Shown: positions 44,640-57,599, counted from the first letter of the stretch. The stretch is 64,000 nt of DNA from Aspidiotus rigidus (GCA_035079385.1 JAVHKY010000025.1:17582501-17646500); one strand, 5' to 3'. The notes: generated from the letters alone by a model not told the origin. Made by a program: numbers and translations.

Positions 44640-47400
44640 CTAGTTGTTCCTTTTCGAATCGACCTTGTATCAAAATCAATCTCGAGTCGACTTCTCAAAG
44701 TTTTTTATCGAACTGAATTTGACTGCCCTATCGGTTTGACTTCAATAGTCGATTTGTAGTCTCCAAGAATGAATGCTAGACGACTTTTAGTCGACACCGA
44801 CATGGAGTCGATTTTGAGTCGACTTCTCCAAATTTTTCATCGACCTAAAATCGATTTCATTGTTGGGTCGATTTCAAGTCGATTTGTATTCTCTAGGAAT
44901 GTATATAGTAATTTTGAATCGCAATCAATCTCGAGTCGTCTTCTCCAAATTTTTTATTGAACTAAATTTGACTGCTCTGTCAGGTCGATTTCAAGTCCAT
45001 TCGTGGTCTCTAAAAATGAATGCTGGTCGAATTTTAATCAACATCAATCTGGAGTCAGCTTCAAGTCACCTTCTCCAAATTTTTCATTGACCTAAAATTG
45101 ATTACTTTGTTGGGTCAATTTCAAGTCGATTTGTATTCTCTAGGAATGTATTTTAGTAATTTCGAATCGACCTTGAATCGAAATCGATCTCGAGTCGACT
45201 TCCCCAAATTTTTTATCGAACTAAATTTGACTGCTCTGTCAGGTCGATTTCAAGTCGATATGTAGTTTCTAAGAATGAATGCTGGTCGAATTTTAATCTA
45301 CATCAAACCGGAGTCAATTTCGGGTCGACTTCTCCAAATTTTTCATCGACCTAAAATTGACTGCTTTGTTGGGTCGATTTCAAGTCAATTTGTATTCTCT
45401 AGGAAGGTATTTTAGTAATTTTGAATCCAAATCAATCTCGAGTCGACTACTCCAAATTTTATATTGAACTAAATTTGACTGCCCTGTCAGCTTAATTACA
45501 AGTTGATTTGTAGTCTCTAAGAATGAATGCTAGTCGAATTTCAATCAACGCCAACCTAGATTCGATTTTGAGTCAAACTCTCCAAATTTTTCATCGACCT
45601 CTAATTGACTGCTCTGTCAGGTTGATTCCAAGTCGATTTGTAGTCTCTAAGAATGTATTTTAGTAATTTCGAATCGACCTTGAATCAAGATTTGCCTCGA
45701 GTCGACTTCTCTAAATTTTCTTTCGAACTAAATTTGAACGCCCTGTCAGTTTGATTTCAAGTCCATTTGGAGTCTCTGAAAATGAATGCTGGTCGAATTC
45801 TAATCAACATCAATCTGGAGTCGATTTCGAGTCGACTCCTCCAAATTTTTTCATCGACCTAAAATTGACTTCTTGGTTGGGTTGATTTCAAGTCGATTTG
45901 TATTCTCTAGGAATGTAATTCAGTAATTTCAAATTGACCTTGAATTGAAATCGATCTCGAGTCGACTTCTCCACATTTTTGATCGAACTAAATTTGACTG
46001 CTCTGTCAGGTCAATTACAACTCGATTTTTAGTCTCTAGAATTGAATGGTGGTCGAATTTTAATCAACATCAATTTGGAGTCAATTTCGAGTTATCTTCT
46101 CCAAATTCTTCATTGACCCTAAATTGATTTCTTTGTTGGATCGATTTCAAATCGATTTGTATTCTCTAGGAATGTGTTTTAGTAATTTCGAATGACCTTG
46201 AATCAAAATCAATCTCGAGTTGACTTCTCCAAATTTTTTATCGAACTAAATTTGACTGCTCTGTCAGGTCAATTTCAAGTCGATTTGTAGTCTCTAAGAA
46301 TGAATCTTGGTCGACTTTAGTCGACGCCAACCTGGAATCGATTTTGAGTCGACTTCCCCAAATGTTCAATTGACCTCTAATTGACTGCACTCTCAGGTTG
46401 ATTTCAAGTCGATTTGTATTCTCCAGGAATGCAATTTAGTAATTTCGTATCGACCTTGAATCAAAATTTGCCTTGAGTCGACTTCTCCAAATTTTTTTGA
46501 CAAACTTAATTTGATTGCTCGGTCAGGTCGATTTCAAGTCGATTTGTAGTCTCTAAGAATGAATGCTGGTCGAATTTTAATCAACATCAATCTGGAGTCA
46601 ATTTCCAGTCGACTTCTCCAAATTCTTCATCAACCTAAAATTGATTTCTTTGGTGGGTTGATTTCAAGTCAATTTGTATTCTCTAGGAATGTAATTTAGT
46701 AATTTTGAATCGACCTTGAATCAAAATCAATCTCGAGTCGACTTCTCAAAATTTTTTATTGAACTAAATTTGACTGCCGCGTCAATTTGATTTCAAATCG
46801 ATTTGTAGTTTCGGGATTGAATGCTGGTCGACTTTTAGTTGACGCCAACCTGGGGTCGACTTCTTCAAATTTTTCATCGGCCTCTAGTGGACTGCTCTGT
46901 CAGGCTGATTTCAAGTCGCTTTGTAGTCTGTGGCAATATATTTTAGTAATGTTGAATTGACCTTGAATCGACATTGATCTCGAGTCGACTTCTCCAAATT
47001 TTTTATCTAACTAAATTTGGCTGCTCTGTCAATTTGATTTCAAGTCAATTTGTAGTCTCGAAGAATGAATGCTGGTTGACTTTTGGTCGACGCCAACCTG
47101 GAGTCGATTTTGTGTCGATTTCTCCAAATTTTTCATCAACCTCTAATTGACCGCTCTGTCAGGTTGATTTCAAGTCGATTTATAGTCTCCAGGAATGTAT
47201 TTTAGTAATTTCTAATCGATCTTGAATCTAAATCAATCTCGAGTCAACTTCTCCAATTTTTTCATCGACCTAAAATTGATTTCTTTGTTGGGTTGATTTC
47301 AACTCGATTGTAGTCTCTTAGAAGTGATCGACTTCAAATCGATGCAACTTGGGAGTCAATCTCGAGTCGATCATTTCAAAATTTTCCAACTGTATAGTAG
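44640..47400 (+). repeat. Main dimeric satellite array (about 250-260 bp dimer, about 10.5 copies)
   Basis: Two related monomers of about 125-130 bp alternate. Type A carries TTTATCGAACTAAATTTGAC, CTGCTCTGTCAGGTCG and TAGTCTCTAAGAATGAATGC. Type B carries TTCATCGACCTAAAATTGA, TTTGTTGGGTCGATTTC and TATTCTCTAGGAATGTATT. B landmarks fall near 44891, 45138, 45397, 45644, 45904, 46164, 46421, 46681, 46927 and 47187, i.e. 246-260 bp apart. Within each monomer GTCGATTTCAAGTCGATTTG gives a finer 12-bp rhythm. Open frames inside are by-products. Confidence 0.9.
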
Positions 47401-47860
47401 GTTCAGTACAGTATAATGAAGGGTAAAAAAGTCGAGTCCTTACAGTAGGTCAAGGCCATTGATGACGTCATAAAACGTCGCGTGACGCAGATTTCAGACG
47501 GTCCCCCAGCCTAAAGACATATACTTGTCAAAATTCGAGTCTCGCGCTATATACGACAGGAGAGGGACTTCACTGTTTAAATTTCGACTATCGAGCTGTT
47601 GTATGAGGGTCTTAGAAAAATGTCAACTCTCAAGCCATAATGTATGATAGGAGAAGGTCAAGCTATGATATACATGTGGAAAGGAAAGGGATTTCGAAAA
47701 ATCCTTACTTTCAGCCTACATACACCTTGTTACAAGATACTCAGGAAAACTTAAGAATCTTCAAGACTCCGATTTGAATTTCCAAACCAAATCAACCCAT
47801 AGAACAGATTTCCCGCATTCCTCGTTCAACTTCGCTAACAAAGCCTTGATTTTCATAATA
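47400..47860 (+). mobile_element. MITE family copy
   Basis: Phrases CATTGATGACGTCATAAAACG, CTATATACGACAGGAGAGGGA and TGTATGATAGGAG, and the right end ATAGAACAGATTTCCCGCATTCCTCG, match the family seen at 14325, 17515, 52430 and 59866. Confidence 0.5.
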
Positions 47861-50139
47861 CTGTATTGAGTAGGTAGTAGACTTTTTTTTCTCAAAACTG
47901 AGCAAAATTGTACCCGAATGGCTGCATCGCACCACTAAAGAAGTCCATCATCAGAATTTGTCTGCGTTCAATAGAACGACGTTTCTTCTTCAAGAAAATA
48001 ACAATCGGAAATAATTTTTAGTCGCATGTTCGAAACAAAGACAAACATCCAAAGGGAGAGGCGACGTTAGACGAATTTCCGAGACCAGCTCTTAAAAAGA
48101 TAGGTAGTTTCAAAAACGGACAAGGATAAATTTTCCACAAAGGAAGTAGAAGAGAGGTCTCTTAATTTATACACACTGTAAATTCACCTTCGAAAGTAGG
48201 TATTTCGATTCTCAAAGCTGTATCCTAGCTTTAAATAGTCGTGAAATTCCCAAAAGTAATGGGACGGTAGTATGTAGTTAATGTCAAACATCATTCGAAT
48301 GCTATGACGCGAAAACAGTGCACATGCCGCTAATTACGTGCTCGCACGGTGCACACGTTTGCTTCTATGAGAAAGAAGTCGCTCTTCATAAGGGCGAACT
48401 GAAAAACTAGAAGAACAAATTCGTTAATTGGCGCGGTAAATGAATTAAGTCAAAGAAGTACTCGACTGTATCCATCATGACATTTGTCATCATGTATGTC
48501 CCCGTGAGCGTCTGTGCATTCTTTTTCACGTGACAAAACAGAGCTAAAGTTTCTTCGTACGCCATCGTGAGAATGCGAACAGATTGCGAAACATTTCGAA
48601 GATAACTTCAGCGTTGAACTTTCAATACATAGGCGCGTATTATCTCGGCTTTCGTACGGTGAAGCTTGACCCGTGTGCCCATATGGTGGTCAGAAATTGT
48701 AACCTACTATGTACCATGTGTAGCTCCAAGTGATTGATGCTGGTGTTTCTTTTCGTTAATACTGGATTCGATGCCTATAGTTCGTGAAAGTACCGGTCGC
48801 CAAAGCTCCGTCCAGTAGTAAAATTCAAACGCGAAGTCGTGAATTGGAACTTGTATTACTGTTGAAAAGATCAGAAAGGGGAACATGAGGAGCTAGAGAA
48901 TTGGGATTTGGGACGATAGAGCAGAGACAAAAGATAAAACGAGGGAACGGATACGTAAAGATATAGAGATGACTATAAGTTACCTGTTTGTAATTACTTC
49001 TAACAATCCTAAAGACAATATTATTTAATAGCCTTTTATGGCAGAAATAAAGTTTTCAATCTTCGATACGGTTTCTTCATTCGTCCTCTAACACCGCAGG
49101 GAAATAAAATTGTCGCAGTAAAGCTTCAGTCACACTCGAGAAATTATTATTTCACAAAACTCCATTAAAATTGAATTGGTTTAAAATAACAATTCAAAAG
49201 CAGAATTACAATAATATTATGTGTATTTCAATTTTCAGTAGATATTTTATTGATAAAAATTTGGGGGATAGGGGAAATTCATAATGTATTATTGTAAGTA
49301 AAATTGTAAAATCAATCGTGTCTCGCTGTTCTCGTAAATTCGATAAGCGATGAGCAATCACGAGTGTATTCGATAATACTGCAGTTTTCCTTCTACATCG
49401 TTGTATATAGTACAAGAACTTTTTTTTTTTTTTCGTATATATTTTACCTCATCATACGAAAAGTGCTAGTCTGTAAGTAAGACATCGTTATTCCTGAGAG
49501 AATGAGCGGAAAACGCACATATAAAATGTAAGAAGTAGATAGAAGAAAGGCAAGAAAGAAGAAAAAAAAAAACGGTTACGTAAACGTCTATCTTTTTAGA
49601 ATCATTTGAAGCGAAAATGTATCGCACGTACGGTGCTCATGCAAAATATGGCAGATATATCGATAACGTTTAAAAATTATATTGATGATAACTGTACGTA
49701 AATTCAACGTACGCGACGACCCGAGTGAAAATTGTACCCGCTCGTGCCCCCCGCGTAGGCGACAATTTGAAGCATTCGAAATACTAATGTAGAAGACAAA
49801 GGTATTTATCAACATGGATTTGAAAAAAATATACTCTCACGAAAGTTTTTTTTCGCTCCGCAAAGATGTACCCCGGCATGGAGACTATCTACAGCTGTAC
49901 ATTGGTATATTAATTGGCGATAACTGCCTCGTTAATTAGAATAAAAAGAGGGAGAAAAAAAGAAAGCATGATGAATATTGCTATTTGCTAAGAATTTATT
50001 CAATTTTTTAATTTTTTTTTTGTTTTGTAAAAGATATCAAGTATTATTCAGCAGATAATGAACACGGTAGATTACCTGAAATACCAACTAAAGGCTGCTT
50101 CTACCAACTGATCAACCTCAGTTTGAAAAACTAACTACT
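47861..50139. other. Gene-free stretch
   Basis: No recognised exon, RNA gene or element before the hAT target site at 50140. Confidence 0.4.
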
Positions 50140-50147
50140 ACTTAAGT

Positions 50148-51858
50148 CAGTGTTTCTCAACCTTTCTTATATCGCGGCACATTTTTCCATGAGACGATAT
50201 TACTGCGGCACAGCATTTTCAGAACTTCAAATTGAATCGAAAATTTTTGTGCGTTTTGACATTTTCATGTCTCTACTGATTTCCTCCTCCTAATTTCAGA
50301 ATTTGTGGCCTTCAAGATGGCTATATGAGGCCTCACCCCTCTTTCTCTATACATACGGTTCCGGGAAACAAGAGCTTTGGTCTCCCACCGGGACTCAAAA
50401 AAATTTTGCTGCCAAAATACGCAAAAGTGTCTAATATTTCCTGCATTTACGTACTGGAAACCCTCTGGGATTTTCTAATTCCGAAATTTATGAGGAAACA
50501 TAAAATATAATCTGTATTTTTGACCAAGTCGCGGAAAGTTCTTGATTTTCATGGCAGTGAGTGCAGGTTTTGTCTCCAGTTGAAATAATTATATTTGGAA
50601 CTGACATCATTCAAGAATTGGAACACATTGGTCAGATAGTGCTTATGATTACTTTTTCGAGTAATTACATTATTGAAATAATTAATTTAAATTAAAAAAA
50701 ATATATATATATATCAATTAATAGAAAAATTAAAGAATGATTTAAAAATGATTAATTAATCAATTAATTAATATTAAAACAATTGATGGTCAATATTTTG
50801 ATTATAATAAAAATTAAAATAAGTATTAATAAATAAATTATAAATTTAATATATAATAATTGAATTAAATACAAAATACACAATTCATTTTATTTATTTT
50901 AATTTTATTTATGTATAATTGAAATAAATATTTCAATTTATTGTTTAATAAAAATTTTTATTTGATTATATTTAAATTGAATTTTTTAATATCATTAATA
51001 AATTTAATTATTTTATTTCTTCAAGTATAACTTTTATAATTTTTAGATTATACAAAATATTAATTTTTAAATTTGAAATTTAATTCTTAATGGCTTTTGA
51101 AAAGTTTGATTTTTAAATTATGAGTTTAATAACTATTAGCTTTATTTTCAATTTTTATTTTTAATTAATTTCGAATATCAATCATTGTTAAAAATTCAAT
51201 TATTATTCATTCAATTTATTTAATATTGTATTTTTTAAATGAGAAATTTTTGTATATAATTATTAATAGAATTTTTTTATTTTATATTTTTTTGTTGATA
51301 AATTATTTCAAAATAGAAAATAATAATTATATCGTCGGGGTATTGCATCTAAACCTACATGTAATTCATTCATGAACATCGCCATCAATAAATATTAAAA
51401 TAGATTGTATCTCCAATCAATTAAATAGAACTACAGACTAAATTATAGAAATTCTTTTAATATAATTTTATTAATTCAACATCGAGGTAACGAATTGAAA
51501 ATATTTGATTTAATCATCCTGTTATCCTTAAAGATATAATGATCAATTTAATTATTTAAATTTATTTTCTTATTTAAATTAATAAATTGAATTTCGAAAA
51601 TATTCCTTGTACTAAGCATTGAAATAATTTTTGTTTTATAAAATTTTTAATTGGAAAATATTTATTTGTATGTATTAATAAAATATTTCCAATTTATTTA
51701 GTTGAAATAATAATATTTTTTTCAAATTATAAAAAAAAAATATGGCAATTCTTTTTTTAGTTCATGTTAATTCATGTTTTTGATAAAACTTTTGCGGCAT
51801 GCCTGAGGTGGGCTTGCGGCACAGTGATGTACCGCGGCACACCAGTTGAAAAACACTG
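50148..51858. mobile_element. Non-autonomous hAT-type transposon carrying mitochondrial DNA
   Basis: The left end CAGTGTTTCTCAACC, then CGCGGCACA, and the right end TACCGCGGCACACCAGTTG, then AAAAACACTG, form the TIRs. CAGTGTTTCTCAACC...CGCGGCACA is a well-known hAT terminus. The flanking 8-mers ACTTAAGT (50140-50147) and ACTCAAGT (51859-51866) match at 7 of 8, as expected for the 8-bp hAT target duplication. There is no transposase. Its 1.7 kb comprise about 0.5 kb of unique sequence and about 1.1 kb of AT-rich mitochondrial-derived DNA. A second copy is at 58131-59738. Confidence 0.85.
50680..51795 (-). pseudogene. Mitochondrial mosaic inside the hAT element: 16S rRNA and COX1 pieces
   Basis: Reading the minus strand, 51331-51373 encodes HVGLDAIPRRY, the conserved COX1 GL.GMPRRYSDYPD segment. 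At 51478-51545 the + strand has TTCAACATCGAGGTAACG and then ATCCTGTTATCCTTAAAG, the universally conserved 3' half of insect 16S rRNA read in reverse (CAACATCGAGGTCGC...CGCTGTTATCCCTAAGG). At 51770-51790 ATGTTTTTGATAAAAC matches the 16S segment used by the common 16Sar primer, also in reverse. COX1 lying beside 16S shows rearrangement before or after capture. Confidence 0.8.
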
Positions 51859-52429
51859 ACTCAAGTTAACTGGTCAAAATTGGCCAATTAAGTCAAACCT
51901 GTATTAGCTCTGGATATGGTGGGTGACTAGGATCAAATGGGATCCGTCACCCTGGCCCCTTCATTTCCGAAATATGCAAATTTTTTCATCTTAATCGTTT
52001 GTACATCGTTTGTGCTTGTAAGTGCTTCAAATTTTGGGGACCAGGGCGACGGTAGCTCCCTCAAATTGGTTTTTGTACCAAATTTTTGTATGAATTGTTT
52101 GTGCATGTTAGTACTTCAACCGCCATCGTTAGTGCTTCACTAGAACCCCGTATACTCGATGGGGGGCCGTGGTGACATCAGCCCCCCTTGGTGGCATTTC
52201 TTGGAAAACTGTATGGGAATTGTTGTTGAATCGGTTGTGCACTTTAGTGCTTCAAATAACACCGTTTGTGCTTCGCTCTAACGGCCACTTTGGACTTTGG
52301 AGCGTGTAAGTACAATGTCTGTTAGTTACTGTCGGTCAGTTCCTTTGAAACGGCGAGATTCGAGTGAGGGACTATCTAAGACATGTATGTGCAAGTAATA
52401 CGGAGAGGACTGTCGCCATGTTAACAGGG

Positions 52430-53360
52430 GACCTGTTCTATGGGAGGTTTTTTGAGAAATTTGCCGTGCGCCGTCCGGCGAAAAATTTAGAAAAATTTAG
52501 ACTCATATTGTATACAGTTTGAACTTGGAAAAATTTCAAATCCTATTGTATATAGCTTTGAGGACGAAATTTTTTCATCATATTAGGCTCGACAGTCAAA
52601 ATTTTTCCAAGTCTCTCTCCTGCCATATATAGCTCGAGAGTCGAGATTTGATACTTTTAGCGGGGAACTCGCTATCCCTTTTGTTGGGGGTACTTCCAGG
52701 AAATTTTCGTCCGCGAGCGCGAGCGAGGTTGATGACGTCGCGGAAAGGGGAGGAGGACTTGGAAAAATTTCGACCCACAAGCTATATAAACATATATATG
52801 ATAGGAGGAGGACTTGAGAAAATTTCATCTTCCACGCTATATACGATTGGAGTCGAAATTTTTCCAAGTTTTTTGCCGGAAGGCGAACGGCGCACGGCAA
52901 ATTTCTCAAAAAACTCCCCATAGAACTGGTGCCTTGTTGAAAAATTTTCATTCTCGAGCTGTATGATGATAGAAGGGGGGGGGAGACTTGAAGAAATTTC
53001 ATCCTCCAAGTCATATACAATAGGATTGGATATCTTTTTAAAATTAGAAAAATTCAATGCTCCAGGCTATATACAATACGAGTCAAAAGTTTTCTAAGTT
53101 TTTCGCCGGATGACACACGGCGCGCTCGGGGCACTTGGAGAAATTTCATCCTCCGAGCTATGCCAGAAGGGCGTATCTGAAAAATTATAATTTTTCAGAT
53201 ACGCCCTCTGGCATGAAGATCACGATATGATAGGAAGGGGACTTGGAAAAACAAGGGCTTCCTTGAAATTGCAGCGCGTCCAAGTTGTCACGTCATCATT
53301 TTCGGGACTTGCCCTCTAAGATTTATATGATAGGAGGGGGACTCGGGACAGCGTGTTCCG
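52430..53360. mobile_element. MITE family copy with long TIRs, plus further internal units
   Basis: The left end AACAGGGGACCTGTTCTATG, then GAGGTTTTTTGAGAAATTTG and CCGTGCGCCGTCCGGCG, is inverted at 52870-52941 (CGGCGCACGGCAAATTTCTC, then ACTCCCCATAGAACTGGTG). The TIRs are about 65 bp. The core consists of repeated units of CCTCCTATCATATATAGCTC, then GAGAGTCGA, AAATTTTTCCAAGT in both senses. Similar units continue to about 53360, perhaps a second, partial copy. Confidence 0.7.
53161..53213. repeat. 25-bp hairpin
   Basis: TGCCAGAAGGGCGTATCTGA, AAAATT is followed directly by AATTTTTCAGATACGCCCTCTGGCA without a real loop. There is one unpaired position. Confidence 0.85.
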
Positions 53361-53723
53361 CTGCCATCGCAGTCCTGCAATGGCATCTAATTTTTTTTGT
53401 TAAAATTTATCAAAGTTAAGTTTATAGTTGTTTCAGATGTAATTTTTGACGGTAGAATTCGAAAATTAGTTCAAGAAGGCGTTTAGCGCCATTTTTCAGT
53501 CTAAAAATTGTATTCTAAGACAAGAATCTGGGAATTTGGCGTTTAAAACTGAGTATACATGAGTTTGGAGGCCGGATTCGGATTTCTGTTGAAAATTGCA
53601 CTCAGATGGGATCATTTTCAAGAAGATTGAAGAGAAAAAGTTTTTTTATCCAGAAATATGGCAATGTATTGTACCATTTGAAACTTTTTTGGGTCAGATG
53701 AGTAGTAATATCCCCTGTTCAGT

Positions 53724-53772
53724 ACACTTTGTGACTTGGTATACTTGGTACCAAGTCACAGTCACAAAGTGT
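53724..53772. repeat. Small inverted repeat
   Basis: ACACTTTGTGACTTGGTA and TACCAAGTCACAGTCACAAAGTGT are separated by a short loop. Confidence 0.7.
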
Positions 53773-56700
53773 GTATTTGCAGTGCGAGTCTTTCTCGTGC
53801 ACGTTATGTGTAAACGCTTGAGTTCTACTTTTTGCATTGCCTCTGTAGACTCCTGATCATCTTGGGTTAACCCTTTTCAGTGTTCCTTGGTGGAGAATGA
53901 CAATACTGGGCCTAGGCCTTTGGTTCATGCACGTGTATAAGGAATGAATTTTGATTTGGCTGCTTCACATCCCACAACAAATACCCTCAGTATAGAAACA
54001 AGTTCTGAACATCTTCTTGGCAGTTTGTGCAACACAGAGTTTTGACAAAACCAGCGCTACTGTAAGTGAGACACAATGAGAATAATGAAATCGCGAATTT
54101 CATTTCCTTTTGCGCTTTATGCCTTGTTGTATCTTTCAGGGCTGTAATGTCAGGTGTCTAAGAGGCAGCTGTGACTCATATCATCGTCCTTGACTTTGCC
54201 ACTACGCTAAGTAGACGTTGTTCTGGCGTTAATTTTTGAAGTTGGAAGCTTTCTAATAGGTGATATACGCTGTATAGAATTCTAAGATATATTTTGTCCG
54301 CAATAATCGGGTTTGAAATGTTTTTACTAGAAACCTGCTTATTCTACTAATTGCTTATTGCACAGGTGGCTGAAGATGGAGTTCTTGAGATCATAATTAA
54401 TCTCCATTCGACCTCAGGGGCTGATAATGATCCATTCATTCAAACAACAAGACCCCTCTAATGCTGTTAGGGAAAATGTTTGGCTTCTTTTTCATTCTTC
54501 CAAATTAGCCCTTTGGCAACCGCGTCTCTCTCGAGCTATCAATGCGGATTGAATTAGAAGCTTTTCCAGCACGTGTCAAAGTACGCAACAATGGTTCGAG
54601 CTGATTTCTTCGATAAATTGACACTCTTCCGCTACAATAACCATCGAATTTGGTCGTCACCGTCCTGTAAATAAGGCGAAAATCGCAGGTAACGGTAATT
54701 TGAATTTTCGCTCCAGAACGCAACAAAATTGGCGAGAGATGGATGGACTCGATATCGTCTTTTTTTTCCGCGTACATTCACCTGTATATAGAGGGGAGTC
54801 TTTTTCTTTCCCCGAATCTCTCGGGAGACTTTCGCGGCGTCGTTTCCCATTTTCTAGTCCGGCACCGTTCGTCGTAATTCTTCTGATTTCGCAATTTATA
54901 TACCGTGAAATCTTTAGAGAACCGTTGAAATTACGTAAAACGCCAAAATGACACGCTTGATTGAACTTGACATACGTGTAATTTGCGGTTGTCCGTCCGT
55001 ATTTTTTTGCCAGCGTGGTATACAGAAAAACGCATTCGGTCTACCCGCGTGTACTTTCGCGAAAGATAGACTCGGGAAAATTTTCTAATTACTCCCTCCA
55101 AATTGACGACCTTTCTCCGAATCATGAACCGACTACCAACCGATACTAGGGTACGCGGAAAAGGACATTATTGTGGCGATGTAATAGCGGGAAAAAATCT
55201 CATTATATGAACTTCATGAACCTTACGATTTACTCTCGGTCCCAATACTTCCAATACACGCCCTCTTTATTTGATCTTCTCTTATACGTCTTTTAGAAAA
55301 TTTAACAAGACTTTTCTTTGTCTCGCCGCCCCTCCCGCGTCCGCATTTTTTTCTTTTTGATATTTTCACTTTACCGTTGATAATGTGTTTTCTTTTCGAA
55401 CGTGACCGGCTTCTTCGTTCTCCTACCCTCGTTAAATCGTCTCTCTTTCTATTGACAAATGTTGCCTCTTCTTTTCGAACATCTCCATTCCGTTTTCTTT
55501 TCGAGCATTTTCATCTGTTCTGTTCTACTTCGTGTTTTTTAGCCGATTCTGACGCCTCCTCAATTGCTTACTTTCCGATTCGTTGTATTCTATCAAAGGA
55601 TCATTTAAACATCGCATAAAGAGAGTACTTTCAGAGAGAGAGAAAAAAAGTCTCGTATAAATGCAATGTGGAAAATTGGCGTCGTAATTGATTTCGTTTC
55701 CTTATTGTATCGCTCTCGGTCGGATGTGCTACAAAATCGTGAAAGTTATATCTTTTCGTTAAAATTGTATTCGCCGGACCCTGTATATATACTCGTAGTT
55801 GGACTGTTTCGCTCTAATACTATAACGCGTTTTGGCTCTCTTTATTAGCCGGGTGATTTTCTGTAAAAGGAGATTTTGAGTACCTCGTTTCGGTAACAAC
55901 GTTTTCGTACCGAATCTTTTTGGATCGTTACACCAGTTGAGTATTCTAGGAATGGTCGAACGGACGAGGAAAAGTACATTATTTTCAAAAGACACGACAA
56001 CGGACGAGTAGCTGATGGAGAAGAAAAAAGTATAGGAACCATTTTATCCTCATATTTATCTACTGAACTAATGCTATATAGAGTTAATAAAGCATTTGGT
56101 GCTGAAGAAGAGGAACAAAAAAAAAAAAAAGACTACCATTGTACCACTTCGGAGGTGGGGAGGCGGGATCTCGAGGATATCTGCGAAGGGTTGGTGTTTC
56201 TGACAGCCAAACGCCATAAAACTTGGTTATCCCAAAAGGAAACGTATTTGCTGTATTTACTCGCCGTTTTACACGAGGGCTTTTTGATAAAATTTATCTA
56301 CGCGCGAAGTCAATACTATTAAATACCTTCGTAAGAAACCTGCCCCATAAATTAAACAGTGTCGGCTTGAAGGTGCTGCCTCTTTAAATGTATTCTGAAA
56401 AGGCGAAAGTTTACGAGTTTACCGGAGGAGGACCTTATTTCCAATTGAAGTGTATGAGAAAGCGTTTCCGTAAAGTGATTATATTCGAGCCGAAAAGTTT
56501 GAGTGATTTTTACTCGTTGAAAAGTTTCCCGTAAAAATAAATAATTAAGTAATTATTATCATTTTTCACTTGTGCTTTTTCGGTCGGTGTGAAGTTCAGT
56601 GGTTACATAGGGTATGAATTGAACTATGTAAGGACGTTCACCTACCTGTTGTCTCTTCGCTCAATTGTATTTGTTGAGTTCATCTTCCGTCTTGACGTTT

Positions 56701-57580
56701 TTATTAGGATCGTAGACGGACAGGACGGATATTACTCAAGTCTATCAGGGTGATGGATTGGTCTACGCTTCAGATAAAAAGTAGAATCTTAAGATGTTTA
56801 CTTTCAGACCAGAGAAACAATATCATTGTCTTTCTTATGTCTCTTTTTATACTTCCATCAACCTTAATAGGTATTTCCATGGAATGAACGACGCGAAGGA
56901 TATGCTGTTCGCTGTGCAGAGTATTTTTCATGTTACGAAACTGCTGACTAATGCCGATTAAATCTAGAAATATAATTTGAGATAAAAGTTGCATCTCGTT
57001 CTGAGTTCTGTTCAACAAGTTCGAAATTTCTCTCATATGACCGAGCCTTATACTCTTGACCCACCTTCTGAGTTGATCACTCTGGAAAATTATTCCTCAG
57101 CCTCTTCAGCTTCAGGTGTATAGATATTTTTAACTTCCTCCAGTAACATAATTAAATACTAAAGTTTCAAGAAGTCAAAATGTTATTTAAAAGCGTTATA
57201 ATTATCTCTTCTTTTGAAGAGTATTTTGAAATTCGGACATGCTTTTTCGTTAGTATCAAAATTTGATTAAAAAGTTTAAAAATTTGACCAAAGATAAGTT
57301 ATTAGCTTGGACAGAAGTAATGGACTTGTACGGATTGGTAATACCGATGCATTTTTAATAATATGTGAATCGACAGATTTTTAGAGTGTTAGTAATGGAT
57401 TCTGAATTGTTGGAAAGGGCAGGAGGCTTGAGAAGAGGGCAGCAAATGAATTCTTGAGGTTCAGAAGGTATCGCCGGAGAAAAAATGGCAGTTGGATCAA
57501 TCTCAGCATGACATTATTTGTAGAGCGGAGAACCCAAGGAGAAGGAATGAGAGGATAAGGTGGGCGGGCGTACAAGTATC
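53773..57580. other. Gene-free stretch
   Basis: There is no recognised coding region. Several open frames on both strands (54505-56322, 56770-57036) have no domain or context support. Confidence 0.35.
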
Positions 57581-57599
57581 CAATTCTTCTTAGTCGTGT

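Noticed and set aside
44640..47400. CRISPR array
   Set aside because: The repeat units are 125-130 bp, imperfect and without unique spacers, in eukaryotic DNA; this is satellite.
53596..53856. The EIW in an 86-aa frame as the next neurobeachin exon (AEIW)
   Set aside because: Only three residues agree; what follows does not fit the family and the preceding CAG is within the frame.
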